Notes: a model not told the origin generated them from the letters alone. 64,000 nucleotides of DNA from Aurelia coerulea (GCA_039566865.1 CM076949.1:6415501-6479500); one strand, 5' to 3'. Counted from the first letter of the stretch, positions 45,759 through 57,640 are shown. Translations and numbers: made by a program.

Positions 45759-45924
45759 AAGTCGTGCACTTCTTTGTGAGGAAGTGGTACACCAGAGTCA
45801 GTTGAATCACAGCCTTCCAATGGGCCTACCGAATTCAAAAACAGTTTCCAAGTGTCAAAAGCAGGCAGAGAAAGGAATACAAGACGTACAACGGCCATGG
45901 TTTGAGGAAAGGCTTTCACAATAA
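45759..45924 (+). CDS. Candidate terminal exon, unknown protein
   Basis: Acceptor TTCTGTTCTTTTAG; with one leading base the frame reads SRALLCEEVVHQSQL...QRPWFEERLSQ and ends at TAA 45922-45924 (55 codons). The composition is protein-like, but no domain or partner exon is seen. A chance open frame remains possible. Confidence 0.25.
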
Positions 45925-46583
45925 TGAGATATACAAGAACACAATTAATCTTACTGGCAAGGCCCTCTTTGATTTTACATTAATTAATTTTACTGGTAAG
46001 GCAATTAATTTTACTGGCAAGACCCTCTTTGTCCACTCGAATGAAGAAGATATGAACTCCCTGATCCGAGGAAAGCCTACAACTTGGAACCAGGACTCTG
46101 AATCGACGATATACGAAAGGAAAGACAACTTACCATCATGTAGATCACTCCGTTGAATCAAAGATGCTTTCTCGTTGTCCACGACATTTCAATCAAAGTA
46201 ATTGCAACTGTAAGTATTTAAGAAAACTGCAAGTACATTCAAGACAACCATAAGATCAGATATTGGCAAAATTTCTAATTTTGTTTACAATAAACACAGA
46301 GAAAACAAAATTGATAATGTATAATCTGCTTATCGAAACAAATGAAATCATTTGCTCCACTGACTTATAACCTGCCCATTGAGTCTCGTTCCTTGTCTCC
46401 AGCAGGTTCGGACTTCATCAAACTTCACACAAAGAGGTTACATGATCTCGTTAATTAAAGTATGGTACCGGACTTACTGCATGATCGAAATTTCACCTCT
46501 CCACCTAAACTGATAAATCGCCCAAACTACGACTTATGATCTTACTGTTCGTAGTGATAGCCAGTAACGACAACGTATTGTCG
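45925..46583. other. No gene; small repeats of TTAATTTTACTGGCAAG
   Basis: TTTACTGGYAAGG occurs three times at 45948-46025. A - strand donor-like site (46128) lacks an open frame to its acceptor. Confidence 0.4.
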
Positions 46584-46955
46584 CGGTTACACTATGCCGG
46601 TACGAAACGAAGACGGCATAAAACTGTGCCGTATTGGTTTTTCTGTTGAAGCGGAATCACCGTTTAGGCTATACCGGCACAAAATGAATACGATAGGTTT
46701 TGACCATGCGTAGAACGAGGATTAGTCAAGGCGCATGTTCTCAGTTGCCAGATTGTCGCCTCGATGTGAATCCGACATGAAATGATGCCGTATTCGCCGT
46801 TTACACTATGCCGGTAGAGCGACGAAGCCAGTTAGCATGCCGTATTCATTTCGTGCCGTATTCAAGTAAAAACTATGCCGGCATAGTGTAAACGAAAGGC
46901 CAATACGGCACAGTTTCATGCCGTATTCTTTTCGTACCGGCATTGTGTAAACGGG
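46584..46955. mobile_element. GTTTACACTATGCCGG fold-back MITE
   Basis: GGTTACACTATGCCGGTACG at the left and CGTACCGGCATTGTGTAAAC at the right. The interior again holds inverted ATGCCGTATTC and ACTATGCCGG units (at 46812 and 46871). Confidence 0.85.
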
Positions 46956-47169
46956 GTCTAAATAAAAAAAAACATTTTTCTCACGCATCTTTTATATGCG
47001 TGTACCGAGAGCTCTCCAGAATTTCATTACGAAAACTGTTGATCAAACAGCTGTTTTCGCCTTCAAGAATAGGAAAACAAGACAAGAAAAATGAAGCAGA
47101 AGAGTTTATAGACGGAATACTTGCCAAGTATGCATAGAAAAATGAAGTTCTTGCCATATTCTGCATTGT

Positions 47170-47233
47170 GAACCCACTGTCCGAAAACAACCGCCACTGT
47201 CCGAAAACAACCGCCACTGTCCGAAAAAGACCG
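47170..47233. repeat. 20-bp tandem repeat, three copies
   Basis: CACTGTCCGAAAACAACCGC repeated three times; the last unit is changed (AAAAAGACCGCC). Confidence 0.9.
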
Positions 47234-47861
47234 CCCATAGTCAGTCTCAAAAACGTCGCTACCAAAGAAAAGTAGGCAAAGTAAAAAACCAAAACACTTT
47301 GGGAGGATATGAACAAATACCTGTCCATTGACCTGGTAATTTTAGTTTTTGTCAGTGATTAATTTTTCTTGTGAAAAATATCTAGTTTTTCTTAAGTGTC
47401 TGATTATCACCGCCGGCACCCTACAGGGTGAGTCAGAAATATGTATCTACTGTTTGAAACACCGTACAGGAAAATCTATGCATGCAATTTGTACAGTTGT
47501 AATTTTGCCACCTTACTGAGGCATCAACGTAATTTTTGAGATTGTTCTCATAATTTTAGGAGCATTATTTCCTTCAGAAATCAGGCATTTAGCCTGAAGT
47601 TTTATTTCTCAATATACCAAAAATCAGCCAAAAATATGTTGCTCACCATCATTTAAAGTTTGAAGTATTGATGCTCAATCTTGATGAAAGAACATCCTCT
47701 ATGATAGCTAAAAAGTGAGTGGAATAAATGCACGCAATTACTGTTATAGCCAAAGTCCATAGAGGCTCTTTTGGGGAATTTTATCAAAGACCGAAGTAGT
47801 GCAATTTTGTGACTTGTCCCCAGTATTTTGGCCAAGATTGTAGTTTTAATCGTTTGTAGTG

Positions 47862-48425
47862 TACCAGGTGCGCCAAAATGAACTATGCACGATGTTCGTC
47901 TTCGAAAACAATGAAAACGATCAAAAAACGTCAATCAAGTTTTAAAAGATTCAACATGACACAGGGCACATTGTAAATCAGTTAATTTATATTTACTGAA
48001 TGTATTTAACCCTGTTAAAATAAATCAAAATGAAAATGAAAATCAAATGAAATGAAATGAATGAACAAAGAGAAAACGTTTTCAGGGGGATTTGGGGGTT
48101 TGTTACGAACTCTCCTAAAGCAGATTGCTATTGCTCGATTTCTAAATCGCAAATCACCACGAACAAGTTATCTGCTTGTCCATTCATGTGGATTCTTTAG
48201 AAAACTTGATCGATGTTTTTTTATCGTTTTCAGCGTTTTCGAAAACTAAAATTTTAGGAAACTCGCTCCTAGCTCTAAAAACTGAAAATGAAAACATTTG
48301 CAAAAATTCCAGTATCTAATTTAGGCTTTCTGCGAACGATTAAGTCATAAATCTTCAAAATCGATCCAGTGTACGATTTATTGTGACTTGCCAAACATGC
48401 ATAGTTTATTTTGGTGAACCCGGTA
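47862..48425. mobile_element. TA-flanked MITE, relative of 29782-30385
   Basis: TACCAGGTGCGCCAAAATGAA to TTTATTTTGGTGAACCCGGTA. The arms match 29782-30385 but are more diverged, and a LINE tail is inserted within. A lone related left terminus (TACAGGGTGAGTCAG) is at 47423. Confidence 0.8.
47957..48062 (+). mobile_element. LINE 3' tail inside the MITE
   Basis: ACCCTGTTAAAATAAATC followed by AAATGAAAATG- and AAATG-type repeats to 48062, between sequence that is continuous in the 29782 copy. Confidence 0.6.
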
Positions 48426-48428
48426 CAA

Positions 48429-48577
48429 GCTGGCCCAGTTTTATTAGTCTCTTAAGTGTTTGAATGTTTTCGGCTAATTTGATATTTTTAGGCAAAGCAT
48501 GCCAAATTTGTGGTCCAAACAATAAGAGACTGTTTGAACCGAAAGTAACTAGGTTAGGTCTGTTGTTGCCAGCGATG
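48429..48577 (-). mobile_element. LINE C-terminal fragment
   Basis: On the - strand the frame reads LVTFGSNSLLLFGPQIWHAL then KNIKLAENIQTLKRLIKLG, the conserved end of a LINE polyprotein. Confidence 0.75.
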
Positions 48578-49570
48578 AAAATTAGCTAATCATGGCTAAT
48601 AAATGACTAATCACTTTTAAACGTTCCTCGATTGTTAACTTGGGCTTGATTATGGATACCTTCATTTGTATATTAGAGGTTTTAATGCTGAAATATTAAT
48701 TTTGAAGGTACAAAATTGCTGTAACCTCCAAATCAGAGCTTTGACATAAGAAGGCCCAGTGTTTGCAAAAATGCTGCTCCCTCAATATCAAAGCAATAAT
48801 ATTGAAAATTGTCTTGTTTTATTCTCGATATGTCGAATTAGGTTTAGTAATTTACCCGGCTTTAATCGGCCATTTCTTCCCGTCAATATGAGAGATTTCT
48901 ACAGAAAGCCCCTTTCGAAAACCTGCAGAAACGAAGGAAAACGGCAAGAAAATTTCCTTTCGTTTTCCTTTTTCCGTTTCCGTGAAAAAGTTATTCATAC
49001 CAGGGGGAGACTTTTTCATTCCCCCAAGAGGATAGCACGTGCTAAAGCGTTCTCAAGTCATTGCTGTAAGGTAAACATATTAGGGAAACTTGCTGATGAT
49101 TTTAGCACGTTTTTCAAGGTTTCTCGAAAGGACATTTTTCAAAACATCCCTTGTAAAGTCTTAACGGAGCAACTCATTTCAGCTAGGAAAAGTCCTAAAA
49201 GTTGTTTAACATGTTAGCTATTCAACTAGACATTGCAAAATATCATTGCTTATATATTCAAAGAGCAGTAGCATTTCAAACGCCGGGCCCTTTTTTACTC
49301 ATCCAGTTTAATTTTTACATAAGCCAGGTTTTTTATTTTAATGCCCTACAGGATTTTGCTTTGGCCAAAAGGCCAAGTCCTTGCCTGGAGATGGAGGCAA
49401 ATTTAAACTTTCAAGATAAATATTTCAGCTTCAAAGACACCATCATTAACAAAGGAGTTATCATCTATGCACAAGTTAACTATCGAGTCAAGGAAAATTT
49501 GGAAAATGATTAGCTATTGATTAAAGCTCAATCCTCATGGCTTGGCCCAATAAAATCTGTTTACCTTTTA
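48578..49570. mobile_element. Composite: 8519-type fold-back carrying an 18700-type insert
   Basis: The outer parts (TAATCACTTTTAAACGTTCC... and CAAGTTAACTATCGAG...) match the arms of 8519-9073. The interior 48770-49200 matches 18750-19180 (CTCAATATCAAAGCAATAAT). Terminal TACCGGGTG sequences are lost. Confidence 0.6.
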
Positions 49571-49816
49571 TGGAACACCATAAGTACTCCTGGAGCAGCT
49601 CGAACAGCTCTTTCTGAACAAAGTTGCAATGTAACAGGTGTGACCAGGCTTGACTTCACACTTGGCCAACTCGATCATGAAAGCTCTTTGTTTTCGATCA
49701 CAAATTGCTTTGTTCAAGCATGTTAGCCTAAATCAGCAGTTGTTGCAAAATCTATATCTTATCTAATGCTCCATTCATATCGAACAATTAAAACCAGTCT
49801 TGTTTCAACCATGAAC

Positions 49817-50001
49817 CATGTGTAGTTAGACGCCACCGTTGTGCTTGATTCCCATAGCTTCGTTCTTTGGCGGAGGAAAACATTATTTACTCCATTATAA
49901 AACATTTTTATGGAGGAGCTAGCGAAATTATTCCTCCGCAGGTACATATTAGTTGGAGCGCTCCTCCATAGAACAACACAAGCATTGTCTAGCTAACCAT
50001 T
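49817..50001. mobile_element. CATGGGTAG-family MITE, short copy
   Basis: CATGTGTAGTTAGACGCC at the left and GTCTAGCTAACCATTG at the right. The interior shares the GGAGGAGC/GCTCCTCC stems of the 3-kb satellite unit. Confidence 0.75.
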
Positions 50002-50043
50002 GAATATCGTTAAACAAGGCTACCAGAAATACTTAGATGTCAG

Positions 50044-51510
50044 ATACTGCATGCGAGAATCACAATTTCCTGATAAACCAAGATAAGATGATCACAGATA
50101 AACCTAGTTTATCAAGCTGCAATTCCAACTATCACGTGATAATCAAGGTTACGCTCCACCAGGCTATGATAAACCCAGTTTATCTCGCAGCTAAACTTAG
50201 ATTTAGATTATCACACTAACTCCATTATCACGTGATAATTGAGTTCGTCCTGTTTGCTCATGCTATTGCGTCAATCTAATTGAGCGCCATTCCGTTTCAA
50301 CATGCCGTTGCCACAAAGTTGATGCCGTTGCGCGCTGGTTTGGCATCAACTGATATTGCTCTACATGAATTCAAGAATAGATCTTGATTAGTATTAGGGA
50401 ACGCTTGAAGTCTTCAAGTCAATATTTGCTTCCAGCAAGGAATGATTTGAGAGACCTACTCAAAAATCTCGACCGACTGATCACTTGTTGGGGCCATCCA
50501 ATTCCTCGGCGGGCATTACATGACCGGTAGCCATTTTGGACAAAAGCAAGGTTGGCCGGGGGCGAACGTCCACGACAAACTTGGTTTAACACGTGATAAT
50601 GAAGGTTATTTGCATAAACTACAGGGTGTCTCAAAAACATGTACGCTGTTTGAATGGCTACTGTGGAGGAGTCATGAATACAACTTGACCCATTTTTCAA
50701 ATTTTGAATAGACTAGATTTCAACTTAGAGTTTGGCACCAGGCTTGAGCAAATCTGACAAGTGGTTGCTGATTTATTAAGAAAGAAAGTCAAAATCAGTG
50801 GTTGTTTCAAAACCAGACGATGTTATTTCCGTACTTAACCTTATAACTTGAATTTTAGCATCAAATGCAGTTATGTCAGGAAAAACATTTGGGAGTAATT
50901 AACGACCACAGAACTCAAGTATATTGACAAGACAGCCTGGTGAATGCAATAGTTTTGGTTTAAAACGACTTAATCGCTTTTGAGAAGCAAAATAACTGAT
51001 GGACGCATGTCATGGCCTGCAGCACTTGTGTTCCACATCACCAACTCTAGCAACACTAGCTATGTTCAATATTCTTGGTTATCATAAGATGCAATTTAGT
51101 ACTATCTGTTTCACTTGTGAACGTCAGAAAACCAGGCTAGGTTCGTTTTTTCAATCGATTTCTTTGATTTTAACATTATGGAGAACAATTAATCCTCTGG
51201 TTTTGAGGCAGCTAATGATTTTGACTTTCTTGCTCCATAAATCAGCAGCTACTTATCAGATTTATTCAAACTTGGTGTCAAACTTTAAGTTGAAGTCTCT
51301 TCTATTAAGATCGAAAGGACATAAAATATGGATTTATGGCTGCTCCGTAGCTGCCATTCAAACAGCGCACATGTTTTTTGGGACACCGTGTAAGTTTATC
51401 AGCATAACTTTGATTATCATGTGATAATTGGAGTTGCAGCTTGATAAACTATGTTTATCTGTGATCATCTTGGCTTATCAGGAAATTGTGACTCTCGCGT
51501 GCAGTAAAAA
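50044..51510. mobile_element. Fold-back element rich in GATAA/TTATC palindromes, with nested MITE
   Basis: The arm 50044-50157 pairs with 51407-51507 (GCGAGAATCACAATTTCCTG against its inverse). TTATCACGTGATAA-type sites recur at about 50131, 50230, 50597 and 51417. A further 51510-51640 tract continues the AAACTAGGTTTATC units. It contains the element at 50620-51392. Confidence 0.8.
50620..51392. mobile_element. TA-flanked MITE with TACAGGGTGTCTC termini, nested
   Basis: TACAGGGTGTCTCAAAAACA and its inverse (TGTTTTTTGGGACACCGTGTA), with the inner arms GCTGTTTGAATGGC paired. TA at both edges. Confidence 0.85.
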
Positions 51511-51640
51511 GTGATAAACTAAGATTATCAGCAGATAATTGCAATTCAGTTTGATAAACCTAGTTTATCAGCAGATAAACTAGGTTTATCTGTGATAATC
51601 CTAGTTTATCAGAAATTTTTGATTCTCGCGTGCCATAGGA

Positions 51641-52103
51641 TTGGGACCGGTAGGGATCGATCGGGGCCTGGATTCGATTTGAACTTTTTCTCCTCTATAT
51701 TGGTCGTTTTTGCCTTGTCAAAAGAAAAGAAAAAAGGTAACAACGAACAACAGCAAGCAAAAAAGTGCATTTAAAACAATGGAAATCAGTCAGCCGTAAA
51801 ACAAGAACGGGCGAAGAAGATGACCAAATAAAACTAAAATTAGCAACAAAGAGCAGGAAAAGTTTAAATGGAAACCAGGCTTTAGTCATGGTATTGCTTC
51901 CACAATGAAGTATGTTATGCACGCACAGAGTTGCTACACTGCATGCCTGGATTCCATGGTTCTGGTTTCTATTTTTGGTTGTTTTTGGATCATTTGACTC
52001 GTTTCAGTCGTTCAGCCTGGTTTCTATTTGGCAGTTGAGTCTTTTGGATCACAATGTTTGCTGGAAAACGTGTTTCCACTTGGTAGGCCATTGAGTCGTT
52101 ATC
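51641..52103. other. No gene recognised
   Basis: Duplicated CCATGGTTCTGGTTTC / GCCTGGTTTCTATT phrases; no supported exon. Confidence 0.4.
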
Positions 52104-52209
52104 CAGCCTGCGTGCAGACGCTACCGATTCCCTGAAGAGAAATGAGGTTCCTCCTCCAGTAGGAACCTCACTTCTCTTCCGAGAATCAGTAGAGTCTGCA
52201 CGCAGGCTA
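52104..52209. mobile_element. 106-bp hairpin MITE with perfect 9-bp TSD
   Basis: CAGCCTGCGTGCAGAC at the left, GTCTGCACGCAGGCTA at the right, and arms that pair through GAGGTTCC/GGAACCTC to the centre. GTCGTTATC is duplicated exactly at 52095-52103 and 52210-52218. A 9-bp duplication suggests Mutator-like mobilisation. Single ends of the same type occur at 33590 and 58283. Confidence 0.93.
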
Positions 52210-52368
52210 GTCGTTATCAGGTTTTTCGATAAAGTTCCTTTCTTTTCAAGAGGGTCTGCAACACAGGCTATCTTGAGCAGCTGGAGTACCGAAGAGTACA
52301 TCGCTGTGCGCGATTGGCTGGTTCTCCGATCACACCTTCAGATCCTCCAGTAGTGTTTACGAGTGTTC

Positions 52369-53009
52369 AACAAGGACAGATTTGCTAAGACAATAGCATA
52401 AGTTGCTTTTATTGACACCTGAAGTCAAAGCGATTTGCGATCGCAGACAAAGGAAATTCCCTCAACCAGTGTAATTCAAAACAAACAAAGCCGCAAAAGT
52501 TTTCCAGGTAGCTAGCTCGCCTGTTGTGCATTCCAGAAATTGTTTTCAGGAGCAAACATGAGCATAGATCAAAAGAAGAAGGATATATCTACACATCTAC
52601 CTTGGGCATTTGCATTTTGTTTATTTGTTTCAAAAGCCGATTGGGAGGCGATTCAATTCTCTTATTTTTTTGGGTGTTATTAAAATACTTACTGCTCAGC
52701 TTCTGAACCAAATAAATAAAATGGCCGAGCTAGATGTGTGCATATATTCTTCTTCTTTCCATATATGATCATAATCATGAAACAATCTCTGGAATGCACA
52801 ACAATCTCGCTAGCTACCTGGGTTTCAGTTCAGCGAAACTTTCGCGGCTTTGTTTGTTTAGAATTACTGGTTGAGGGAATTTCCTTTGTCTGCGATCGCA
52901 AATCGCTTTGAATTGAGGTGTCAACAAAAGCAACTCAAGCTATTGTATAACAAAATCTGCCCTTGTTCTTTGAATTCAGGTGTCAACACTTACAAAATCT
53001 GTCCTTATT
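52369..53009. mobile_element. AACAAGG fold-back MITE with a repeated right end
   Basis: AACAAGGACAGATTTGC at the left. A right terminus is at 52967 and a second one at 53009 after a repeated TTTGAATTCAGGTGTCAA segment. Flanks CGAGTGTTC and GCAGTGTTT could be a worn 9-bp duplication around the outer end. Confidence 0.85.
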
Positions 53010-53746
53010 GCAGTGTTTCAAATTTTACAATAGCTTCGCTATTGAAAATTCCCCAGATATTCCCTGCTTTTTGTTTCAATTCCAAATATGTTTTGTCATG
53101 ACCCTGAAGTAGTTGGTGTCGACGAAAGAGCTTCTCAGCATAGTTAATAGAAATTCTCAGCGACCTCAAATATTTTGAGGATTTGAGAATGTGGTAGATT
53201 GGAGTTTAGAGAAGGCATATTTATAACATTGCTTTTTTGCTTGTAATAATCTAACAACAATGCAACCAATTTTTGCAAAACTAAACTTCCTGTCTTAGGT
53301 AGTTGGCAGCTCAGCTACACAAGAATTATCAGTTTATTTATTTCTGAAAAACAAATGGAGAGCTACAGGATTACCAGGATTTAAAGCGTCTAAAATATTT
53401 TTGCCTCCCAGTATAACTCAAGAATGAGAGGATTTCAATCGACAAGGGAAGGGACTGAAGGACGAACTGCGAAAATTGCTGTAAACAACCATTAATGTGA
53501 TCTCAGAGATTCAGCTCTCCGAGATGAGAAGACGAAGCGATTTACGGCTCTGGAGAATAGATTTCACACCTTTGCGTGCACTCTATCAAATCAAATTAAA
53601 CAGAGACAGCAAAACAGCATGGTGGGCTGCGTTAAAGGTGCATATCAAATTCCAGACCTGAAAACGATATCGAGGCAAGCTGCTATCATGCAGTGGAGGT
53701 GAAAATCACACCAAGTGCCGAAAAGCCCGGGAAACCCATTTTGGAG
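53010..53746. other. No gene recognised
   Basis: No supported exon or repeat partner. Confidence 0.45.
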
Positions 53747-54477
53747 TACAGGGTGTCTCAAAAATTGTTCGATGTTCGATTAAATATTAAAAAATTATGA
53801 TATAATGAAAGGGCTCCATAACAAGATATCTAATTAATTTTAGACACCAGAATCTTCAAAATCCGTTGATTTTTCATGGGGATACACGGGATTACACGCT
53901 TTGAAGAACAAGGTTGTGCGAAAGCTGAAACCAGAGGCCCCTAAATGGCATTTGTGGTAGAAATAGATGGGCTATCGTTTCTTTTCTTCTCTTTTATTTC
54001 AGAGGAAGCCAAATGGAATTTGAAAATAATTTTGATAACCTAACTTTCAAGCATATGGATGTTTTGAGGAATTCTGTTGAGCAAAGTTGAAAATGATTCA
54101 GTCTCTCGTCAATGACGTTTTTCGATACATGCATTCTTAAGCAAATTTTCACGATGATTATAAGGGTTGAATTACTTTCGAAGTCTTATTTGGTTTGCTC
54201 TGATAATAACGAGAGGTATGACTTTGGATAACCTTCTTTTACCTCGATCTTGGAGCTTTCATGCGTTACAAGTCATCCAGTGGTCTTTGGTAGCTGTCGC
54301 AGTCGCATATTTTTGATCTTTGAAACTTTCAACGAATTCGCAACGATTCTAGAATTCTAGTCTCCAAAATCATTTCAGAATCTTGGGGACAGGCTTACCT
54401 TCTCATGAGCCTGCTCATGTTATCGTTATTTTTCAATATTTAATCAAATGTCGAACATTTTTTTGGGACACTCTGTA
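53747..54477. mobile_element. TA-flanked MITE with TACAGGGTGTCTC termini
   Basis: TACAGGGTGTCTCAAAAATTG at the left and TTTTTTTGGGACACTCTGTA at the right, with GATTAAATATT/AATATTTAATC next to the ends. Confidence 0.85.
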
Positions 54478-55514
54478 GTTGGGTATGTAGGGAAGGGTAA
54501 GAATCTTTCTGGGAAATACTGGATGTTGATTGGGAGAGCTATTTTAAGCCAAAGTAAAGCTAAAGCTTGGTGTTATAAAAGATTTTCCCAGGCAAACTAT
54601 CATAATTATGGATACTTCCATTATTGGAACAGGCAATTGGATTGTGAGAATCTTTCTAAGACAAGGTAAAAATGCGTTTGCACAAAGATTTTTCCTGAAG
54701 GTTGTAATTCATAGAAAACTGCTACAAATTGGCATTCTAAGCCAAAAAAATTGAGTTTTTCAAAAAGTTTTCTGGGGATGCCATAATTTGTATGATCACC
54801 CGTTAGAAAATGATCAAATTCAATTTTAACACCACAGACATTGGATCGCTAGAAGCGGATCGCCAGAAATTGCCCTCAAACCCATTTCTTCCACATAATA
54901 CGCTCCCACTTAATTTACCCTGGCCACGAGGCTGCTCATTTCGGCATGAAAATATGCATTTGATCACACATTGAAGTCTCTCATCATGAACTGCTCTTGA
55001 AGGGATGCAAGAGACTTTGCCAATGATATTAAAGAAAGATAAAAAGGAAACCCAAAGTTCTGTATGATATCTTGGTTCAGTTCAACTGAATTGAATGATA
55101 GTTTTAGTCAAAAGCAGAGGGCATGCCTCTAGGCACCATCAAACGTTGTGAAAATCATGAAGTTTTGGTGTACTTTAGCTTTAGGAAGGGAAGCGGGAAT
55201 TCGTTGAAAAATTATGACCAGAATCTGGAATCTGGAATTTGGAATTTGACTGAAAACGTAGCGGAATTCAGGAATAGGGGTGGGGCCTATTGAGTGCCCT
55301 CGACACTGTGTGATATCTTTGAGGTATCGAGTATGATAAAAATCGTCCAAATCTTTATTTCCTTGGGAAAATATCTGGCGGATGAGTGAAGCAATCGTGA
55401 GTTTAAATGACAAATATTTGCTTTGCTCGGTGGACTTGCTTTATGGATCGTACGTCCCTGAAATGCACAGTTGAATGCCGTTGAGTGTGTGCCACTGCGT
55501 CTGAATGAAAGTGA
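54478..55514. other. No gene recognised
   Basis: No splice-supported frame; no inverted termini found. Confidence 0.45.
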
Positions 55515-55640
55515 TGTTGCGCATTAGTATAATCCACTGACTTTGCAGCCAGAACAGTCAGGTGGACAGGGTGCGATACCCGATAGAGCCCCATCACTTG
55601 AGCGTCATGACAAGGGTTCACGGACTCGATTAACCCAAGA
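55515..55640 (+). mobile_element. tRNA-derived SINE copy
   Basis: Colinear with 32140-32262 (reverse strand): GACTTTG.AGC.AGAACAGTCAGG, then a worn box B (GGGTGCGATACC), then CACTTGAGCGTCATGACAAGG and GGACTCGATTA. Confidence 0.65.
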
Positions 55641-55965
55641 AATAATCTTGAATATGTCTAGAAAGGCTTTCACTATTCGGCTCTGAAAGCTTGGAACAAT
55701 ATACCCGTCAATATCAGAGAGCTCCCTACACTTAGTAGATTCAAAAAACAATTGAAAAGTTATTATATGAGCTGAACACAAACTAAAACACGACGCCCTG
55801 GAAGAGCAGCTGCTACTAGATAGATTACTGCACATAATTTTGCTTTAACTGTATATAGACTATATTAATGTAGTTAGGATATTTATTTTCTTATTTAAGT
55901 ATTGCGTTTGTTAGCTGAAGGGTTTTTGTGTATAAATAATTTAAAATGAAAAAAATGAAAAATAT
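55641..55965 (+). mobile_element. LINE 3' fragment
   Basis: The frame from about 55669 reads KAWNNIPVNIRELPTLSRF, then KKQLKSYYMS-stop, the LINE C-terminal block. The 3' UTR ends in AAAATG-type repeats at 55940-55963. Confidence 0.8.
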
Positions 55966-56335
55966 TCTACTTTTGCGATCCCAGCGCTTGGCGCTAAAAA
56001 CTGCAACTTCACCTTCACCTTCACCTTCACCTGAATAACATAGCTTCTTATGAATTTCTTATCATTACGGTTTCAGTAGGAATAATAGGGCGGTTTTTCG
56101 GTTTTGCTATAAAATTTTAGCGGTTTTACGGTTTTCGCAAAATATTTTGGCGGTTTCACGGTTTTCGGAACCCCCCTACGACCCCCACTTAAAGGTGTGA
56201 AATTTATTCTTTAGGTGCCGAAATCACTTTGCTTTCATCAGGCCTGCCTGTATCCCTTGTTTTACGACATTCGAGGGGTCATTTACATAGACGAAATCGG
56301 CTATAGGTTTGTTTACACCCGCTTCAAGTCATGTG

Positions 56336-56830
56336 ATCAATCTCTTCATTTCATTTCATTTTCATTTTAAAATTGTTTACCCAGGGTACAAATTCAGTAT
56401 AAATACTGTTTTAAAATTGGCCCTGCAAAAAATTACTTACAAAATTAAAGAATTATATACTACAAAATTTACAATAAAAAGAGCGGAATACGTCAAAATT
56501 AAAGATATATAAATTTACAGCGATACACCTCCATATATAAAAGGTTTATCTTTCATTGATTTTGGAATTGAAGGCATTGATTGAGGGAGCCATCTTTGTA
56601 TCCAAATCAAGACTGTTCCAGAGACTGGCCCCGCGATAAGCAAAGGATTTGTGGCCATTGCCAGTTCTCCACATGGGTATTGCAAGGTTTGTTTTAGAGT
56701 TTCTTAACTCTCTTGGATGTACCTCGGACAATCTCACGAAGATATCGCTAAGATATTGAGGTGCAAGAGAGTTAAGAGATTTGTAAACCATAGAACCTGT
56801 TTCTTTATTTATCTTGACAAAACATTCTTT
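56336..56830 (-). mobile_element. LINE C-terminal fragment with tail
   Basis: On the - strand the frame reads MVYKSLNSLAPQYLSDIF, later TGNGHKSFAYRGASLWNSL, ending at the stop near 56546. The UTR continues to an AAATG-repeat tail at 56340-56370. It is related to the C-terminus of the 37-kb LINE (TTMYKSLNGLVPEYLSDLF). Confidence 0.88.
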
Positions 56831-57547
56831 GAAATATTTAGGACCATGAAAACTTGTGACATGAATGCAAAGCGTAGTAAACATAACACTGAAACATCCC
56901 AAGAGAGTGGTCACATGACTTGAAATGGGTAAAATAAACCTTAGCTGATTTTTCTATTGTTCGCGTGCACATCGAGTGAGTAAGCCATCCAAGTTTCAGG
57001 AATTCTGATGCACTTGCAGTTGGCTCTGGTTGCATTACATTTGCATCTTGATATCTCAAGCAGACTTCTGTTTCGTTTCTTATCACTTCTGTCGTTGTTT
57101 TTCTCTATCTCTTTGAATTCTGAAAGTATAGACTTGGAATTCTCAAAACGATAGGTTTGGTAGGTTTTTGAAAGGATAACCCTCTTCCAAGGCCGTACGA
57201 AAGAAGCATCCTAAGCTTAGGAGGGGGACACATCACCCTCCAATGTATTTTCATCTCTTCAAAGTCTATTTGTTCAGGATTTGGTAGGTTTGGAATTACC
57301 AATTAAACACACCCTTTTTGTGAATGAAAATATATTTATTTTGTTTCGAAATTCATTCCGAAACAGATGTCGAAACTGTTTCTGCATGGTCGAGACAGAA
57401 ACTGACGTATTCCTACTCGAGACGCATGACACCAATACATAGCAGTGCAAAGTGGGCAGATGCTTCGGAGAAAAAATGGCCGTCGCATTTCGTACCTGGT
57501 GCTGGAGACAAGCAGATGTCTTTCGAGCTTAAATGCAACGTTAATCA
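56831..57547. other. No gene body; possible 5' UTR or promoter of the next feature
   Basis: The last 150 bp before 57548 are more GC-rich than the surroundings, as expected for a first exon, but no promoter motif is clear. Confidence 0.35.
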
Positions 57548-57640
57548 ATGGATTTCATCCGCAGAACTGATAGCAGTCTAGCACTGCAAGAAAAGATTGC
57601 AAAAGAGAAAGAAGAATTGCTTGAAAATGTCAAACGAGAG
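57548..57640 (+). CDS. Candidate first coding exon, coiled-coil-like N-terminus
   Basis: ATG at 57548 opens 31 codons (MDFIRRTDSSLALQEKIAKE, then a Lys/Glu-rich helix ending VKRE), ended by a good donor GAG/GTAATTATT at 57641 in phase 0. The charged, heptad-like pattern suggests a coiled-coil start. Downstream exons were not found before the window end. I cannot name the family. Confidence 0.4.

Noticed and set aside
46115..46240. - strand exon between an acceptor near 46208 and donor at 46128
   Set aside because: All three frames contain a stop between the two splice-like sites.
46938..47140. + strand 64-codon frame ending EEFIDGILAKYA as a terminal exon
   Set aside because: A second frame is equally open through the same stretch and the start lies in A-rich sequence next to a MITE; evidence is insufficient.
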